DNA from: CAITNM01 sp021298215
GTDB taxonomy: Bacteria > Pseudomonadota > Alphaproteobacteria > Paracaedibacterales > CAITNM01
Length of the DNA: 64,000 nucleotides
Direction of reading: 5' to 3'
Assembly: GCA_046309815.1 (NCBI GenBank)
Contig: JBKCOJ010000008.1
Span: 1-64,000 of the forward strand
Below are positions 61,343 through 64,000 of the stretch, in pieces (the first letter of the stretch is position 1; each line of letters starts with the position of its first letter). The notes under the pieces are model-generated. The model was not told the origin of the DNA. It made no database searches and saw only the letters and a list, made by a program, of their open reading frames with translations. The position numbers and the translations under genes are program-made.

Positions 61343-61879
61343 TTATTCTGCTGAAGTTTCTGCCTGAGTAGCCTCTGGTGCTGCTGCTTCAACCACAGGA
61401 ACTTCTTGAGCTTCCACAGTTGGAGCTGCTTCTTGGATTTCTGCAGCTGGAGCTACTTTAACCTTTGGAGTCTCTTGAGTAGGTGCTGGTGCAGCTACTT
61501 CTGCAACCACTGCATCTTCTTCACGATATGCGCGTTCAGCAATACGTGCACTCTTACCGCGACGATCACGCAGATAATACAATTTTGAACGACGTACATC
61601 ACCACGGCGTGTAACTTCAATTTTAATATTAGGGGAGTATAATGAGAAAACGCGTTCAACGCCTTCTCCGTAAGAAATTTTACGTACTCGGAATGTTGAT
61701 TTTAAACCCTTATTCTTGCGTCCAATGACGATGCCCTCGAATGGCTGGTGACGCTGGCGTTCACCTTCAATTACTTTCACAAGTACGCGTAGTGAGTCAC
61801 CTGTACGAAAGTTAGGGATAGCTTTACCTTGTGAAAGCTTTTCTAATTGTGCTTTTTCAATTTGTTGAATAATATTCAT
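61343..61879 (-). CDS. rplS: 50S ribosomal protein L19 with C-terminal extension
   Basis: 178 aa. The first about 120 residues are L19: FRTGDSLRVLVKVIEGERQR, FEGIVIGRKNKGLKSTFRVRK, and SPNIKIEVTRRGDVRRSKLYYLR, shown here as FEGIVIGRKNKG and SKLYYLRDRRGKSARI. The last about 55 residues are an Ala/Glu/Pro/Val-rich tail of imperfect repeats (VEAQEVPVVEAAAPEA). Such tails occur in other Alphaproteobacteria. trmD is just upstream (13 bases), the usual trmD-rplS order; rimM is not adjacent. Confidence 0.95.
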   Translation of the reverse strand: MNIIQQIEKAQLEKLSQGKAIPNFRTGDSLRVLVKVIEGERQRHQPFEGIVIGRKNKGLKSTFRVRKISYGEGVERVFSLYSPNIKIEVTRRGDVRRSKLYYLRDRRGKSARIAERAYREEDAVVAEVAAPAPTQETPKVKVAPAAEIQEAAPTVEAQEVPVVEAAAPEATQAETSAE

Positions 61880-61892
61880 GAAATTATCTTCC

Positions 61893-62618
61893 TTATTTCT
61901 TTCTTATCGTCGCTTGTTTGGACTCATATTTTTCCCAAAGATCAGGTCGACGACTTTTCGTTATTATTTCTGCTTCTCTTAAGCGCCATGCGGCAATCGA
62001 CTTATGGTCGCCAGAAAGCAGCACATCTGGCACGACCGTATTATTCCAAATTTGGGGTTTAGTATACTGTGGGTATTCTAATAAGTCTAGTTCAAAACTT
62101 TCAATAGTGGTGGCTTCCGGTTTTTCAAGAATTTCGGGCAGAAGGCGCACGCACGTATCAATCATGACAAGTGCTGCAAGTTCACCACCGGAAAGGATAT
62201 AATCGCCGATGCTGATATCTTCTAAGTCATGTGTATTGGTCCAATGATCAAGCACACGTTGATCAACGCCCTCGTAGCGACCACATAGTATATTAATGCC
62301 GTCAGGGTAGTTTGCTAACCAGGAACGAGCCATGTTCTGGGTTAGGGGACGGCCTTTGGGTGATGCATAAATAAGCTTTGTATTGGGTTTCACATGATTT
62401 GTGAGTGCGGAATGGATGACATCAGGACGCATGACCATGCCAGTGCCGCCGCCATAGCTAGTGTCATCTACTGTTTTGTGTTTGTCCAAGGCAAAATCGC
62501 GAATGTTAATGGTATTTAATTTCCAGAGATTTTGTTGTTGTGCTTTGCCGGCAATAGAGTGTCCTAGGGGGCCTGGGAACGTTTCTGGGAAAAGAGTAAA
62601 TACGGTTGCTTGCCACAT
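61893..62618 (-). CDS. trmD: tRNA (guanine37-N1)-methyltransferase
   Basis: 241-aa SPOUT enzyme methylating G37 of tRNAs next to the anticodon. It has the FTLFPETFPGPLGHSI N terminus, YGGGTGMVMRPDV, CGRYEGVDQRVLDH and the knot region SIGDYILSGGELAALVMID. It heads the trmD-rplS pair. In most bacteria rimM precedes it, but here a transporter is upstream. Confidence 0.97.
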   Translation of the reverse strand: MWQATVFTLFPETFPGPLGHSIAGKAQQQNLWKLNTINIRDFALDKHKTVDDTSYGGGTGMVMRPDVIHSALTNHVKPNTKLIYASPKGRPLTQNMARSWLANYPDGINILCGRYEGVDQRVLDHWTNTHDLEDISIGDYILSGGELAALVMIDTCVRLLPEILEKPEATTIESFELDLLEYPQYTKPQIWNNTVVPDVLLSGDHKSIAAWRLREAEIITKSRRPDLWEKYESKQATIRKK

Positions 62619-62679
62619 GGCGACAATCTCTTAATTTTTCTGCATTATGCTTTAAAGTTTGAGAAAAAGCTTTTGAATT

Positions 62680-64000
62680 TTAATCAGCGCATTGCTCGTT
62701 TTGTTTGTCTAGGACTTTAGATCGATGGTTCCATGTTAGGGCAAAGAGTAGGGCGCTTATTAAAGAACAAACGGTTACGGCTGCGAACGCTGCGTCCCAA
62801 TTATATTTATCAACAATAAGACCAACCCCATATCCGGAAACAGCAGCGCCTAGATATCCAACGGTGCCTGTAAGGCCAGATGCGGCTCCAGCTGCTTTTT
62901 TTGACGCAAAATCAGAGGCAGCAACACCTACTAATATTTGAGGACCGGTTACGAGAAAACCGATAAGCATCATGCTGAGGAAATGTTGCCACTTTTGCGT
63001 GACAGGAGAATACCATAAGAAAACGATGCTGAAGGCGAGAACAATCATGTACAAAAAGCCCACGCGGCCACGTCTTCCTGCAAAAACTTTATCGGATAAA
63101 TAGCCAGCAACAATTCCGCCGAACATGCCGGTTATATCAAACATTGCTGCTTGCCAACCAGCTAGTTTAAGGCTGCTTCCTTTAAATTCGCTTAAGAATG
63201 TGGGGGCCCAGTTAAACATAAACATGCGCACGATATAAACAAAGAAATTAGCACCACAAACATACCAAACAAGTTTGTTCTTTGTGACTTGGTGGAAAAT
63301 TTCCTTGGTAGAAAGTCTGGAATCATCTATTTCGTGAGCTTCCATTAGGCCATGATGAGCTTCGATGGGTGGCAATCCTAGTGATTCTGGTGAATCGCGA
63401 AGTCTTTCAAATAAAAGAAAAGCAAAGCCTATGCAAAATATAGCAGGAACATAGAAAACGTATTGCCATCCGAACGATGACATAATATATGGAGAGATGA
63501 TAAGTACGAGAGCGCCGCCAATTTGTTGAGATGTGTTCCACAGGGCCCATTTTGTTCCAATTTCTTTGGGGCTAAACCAATGAGTTAAAAGTCGGGCGCA
63601 AGGTGGCCAACCCATGGATTGGAAACACATATTGAATGTGTACAGCAGAAATAACATCATCCATGAGGAGCTTAAACCAATGCAAAAACTAACAATAGCT
63701 GATCCTAAAAGACCAATACTCATGAAATAGCGAGCATTGCTTCTATCGCCTAGTAGCCCTGCGATACCTTTGCCCAGGCCATATAAAATTGCTCCGGTTG
63801 AAATAATAATCCCGATATCTGCTTTTGAGTATCCGAGATCCCTTTCTAACAAAGGGATGGCCATGGTGAAGTTTGTGCGTAATAGGTAAAAAGCTGCATA
63901 TCCACCGATGATAGAAAGCATGATTCTGCGACGCCAGTAAGAATACGTACGCCCACCCGCTGCTACTCGGTTTAAGGTGCTACCAGGAATTTCATCTGAA
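62680..64000 (-). CDS. OPA-family MFS transporter (GlpT/UhpC-like), 5' end outside window
   Basis: The frame is open from 62680 to the window edge. The ATG at 63921 is internal, because the frame continues upstream without a stop, giving ...RTYSYWRRRIMLSIIGGYAAF, and YWRRR before the first helix is the organophosphate:phosphate antiporter N terminus. At least 439 residues are present. Family patterns include AFYLLRTNFTMAIP, GYSKADIGII, GLGKGIAGLLGDRSNARYF and NMCFQSMGWPPCARLLTHWF, split across the N-terminal half. Relatives move glycerol-3-phosphate or hexose phosphates; UhpC-like members act as sensors. In intracellular bacteria such carriers import host phosphorylated sugars. Confidence 0.85.
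   Translation of the reverse strand, partial: SDEIPGSTLNRVAAGGRTYSYWRRRIMLSIIGGYAAFYLLRTNFTMAIPLLERDLGYSKADIGIIISTGAILYGLGKGIAGLLGDRSNARYFMSIGLLGSAIVSFCIGLSSSWMMLFLLYTFNMCFQSMGWPPCARLLTHWFSPKEIGTKWALWNTSQQIGGALVLIISPYIMSSFGWQYVFYVPAIFCIGFAFLLFERLRDSPESLGLPPIEAHHGLMEAHEIDDSRLSTKEIFHQVTKNKLVWYVCGANFFVYIVRMFMFNWAPTFLSEFKGSSLKLAGWQAAMFDITGMFGGIVAGYLSDKVFAGRRGRVGFLYMIVLAFSIVFLWYSPVTQKWQHFLSMMLIGFLVTGPQILVGVAASDFASKKAAGAASGLTGTVGYLGAAVSGYGVGLIVDKYNWDAAFAAVTVCSLISALLFALTWNHRSKVLDKQNEQCAD

Overview
The window is a dense, AT-rich bacterial chromosome segment. I read it as an alphaproteobacterium, probably a protist-associated lineage of the Holosporales/Paracaedibacter type. The class call rests on RNase J, a short rubrerythrin, the CHCC zinc-finger/YgfZ pair, an RHH_4-type regulator, the flgF-flgG-flgA-flgH order and murG-murC-murB. 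The lifestyle call is inference. It rests on low GC, many small secreted proteins without recognisable families, NLS-like basic tails on two of them, a GalE with a signal peptide, and MFS/OPA-type importers. Metabolism is not strongly reduced: aconitase, isocitrate dehydrogenase, citrate synthase, complex I subunits, biotin carboxylase/BCCP, homogentisate dioxygenase and acetoacetyl-CoA synthetase are all present.

Layout. 1-343: structured, gene-less DNA. 344-3722 (-): a divergent MTHFR-like gene, fmt and rnj. 3842-4751 (+): nuoA-nuoB, cut off from the rest of nuo. 4764-5895: csrA (-) facing flgB-flgC (+). 5964-9768 (+): rubrerythrin, hisS, a CHCC zinc-finger gene, ygfZ and a MotA/TolQ-like gene. 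9765-11246 (-): a large secreted unknown. 11445-12882 (+): icd with a frameshift. 13062-17514: acetoacetyl-CoA synthetase, a dicarboxylate/amino-acid symporter and homogentisate dioxygenase (tyrosine catabolism). 18151-21713 (-): brnQ-mnmA-glmM. 21880-25790 (-): a secreted unknown, a His-rich lipoprotein and AsmA. 25909-29363 (+): flgF-flgG-flgA-flgH-fliE. 29425-32820 (+): acnA-uppP. 32778-34759 (-): motA-motB. 34916-45316: ExoD, accB-accC, a secreted GalE, rnd, yqgE, a Sel1 protein, cvpA, prmC, secB, RHH, a CsbD-like protein, a secreted unknown and prmA. 45309-48547: mrp, tRNA-Glu and asnB. 48611-52249: an MFS carrier, gltA and an aminotransferase. 52398-58445 (+): bamD-recN-murG-murC-murB. 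58446-60540: an insertion at the murB 3' end carrying two secreted proteins. 60566-64000 (-): an outer-membrane protein with a shifted start, rplS, trmD and an OPA-type transporter that runs off the window.

The most unusual region is the murB 3' end. The last 69 bases of murB (58369-58437) recur as a slightly decayed copy about 2.1 kb downstream (60460-60528), followed by the terminator-like hairpin. Between the copies lie two secreted proteins, one with a possible HxD...H iron-site pattern, and a C10 homopolymer upstream of the first. This looks like an element that integrated at a gene end and rebuilt it, although no integrase is present. Other notable points are a GalE with an intact active site behind an export signal, two out-of-frame genes (icd, and the outer-membrane protein whose signal peptide is off by one base at an A7 run), a CsbD-like gene with a strong internal ribosome binding site that could yield secreted and cytoplasmic forms, and tandem stem-loops between murC and murB.
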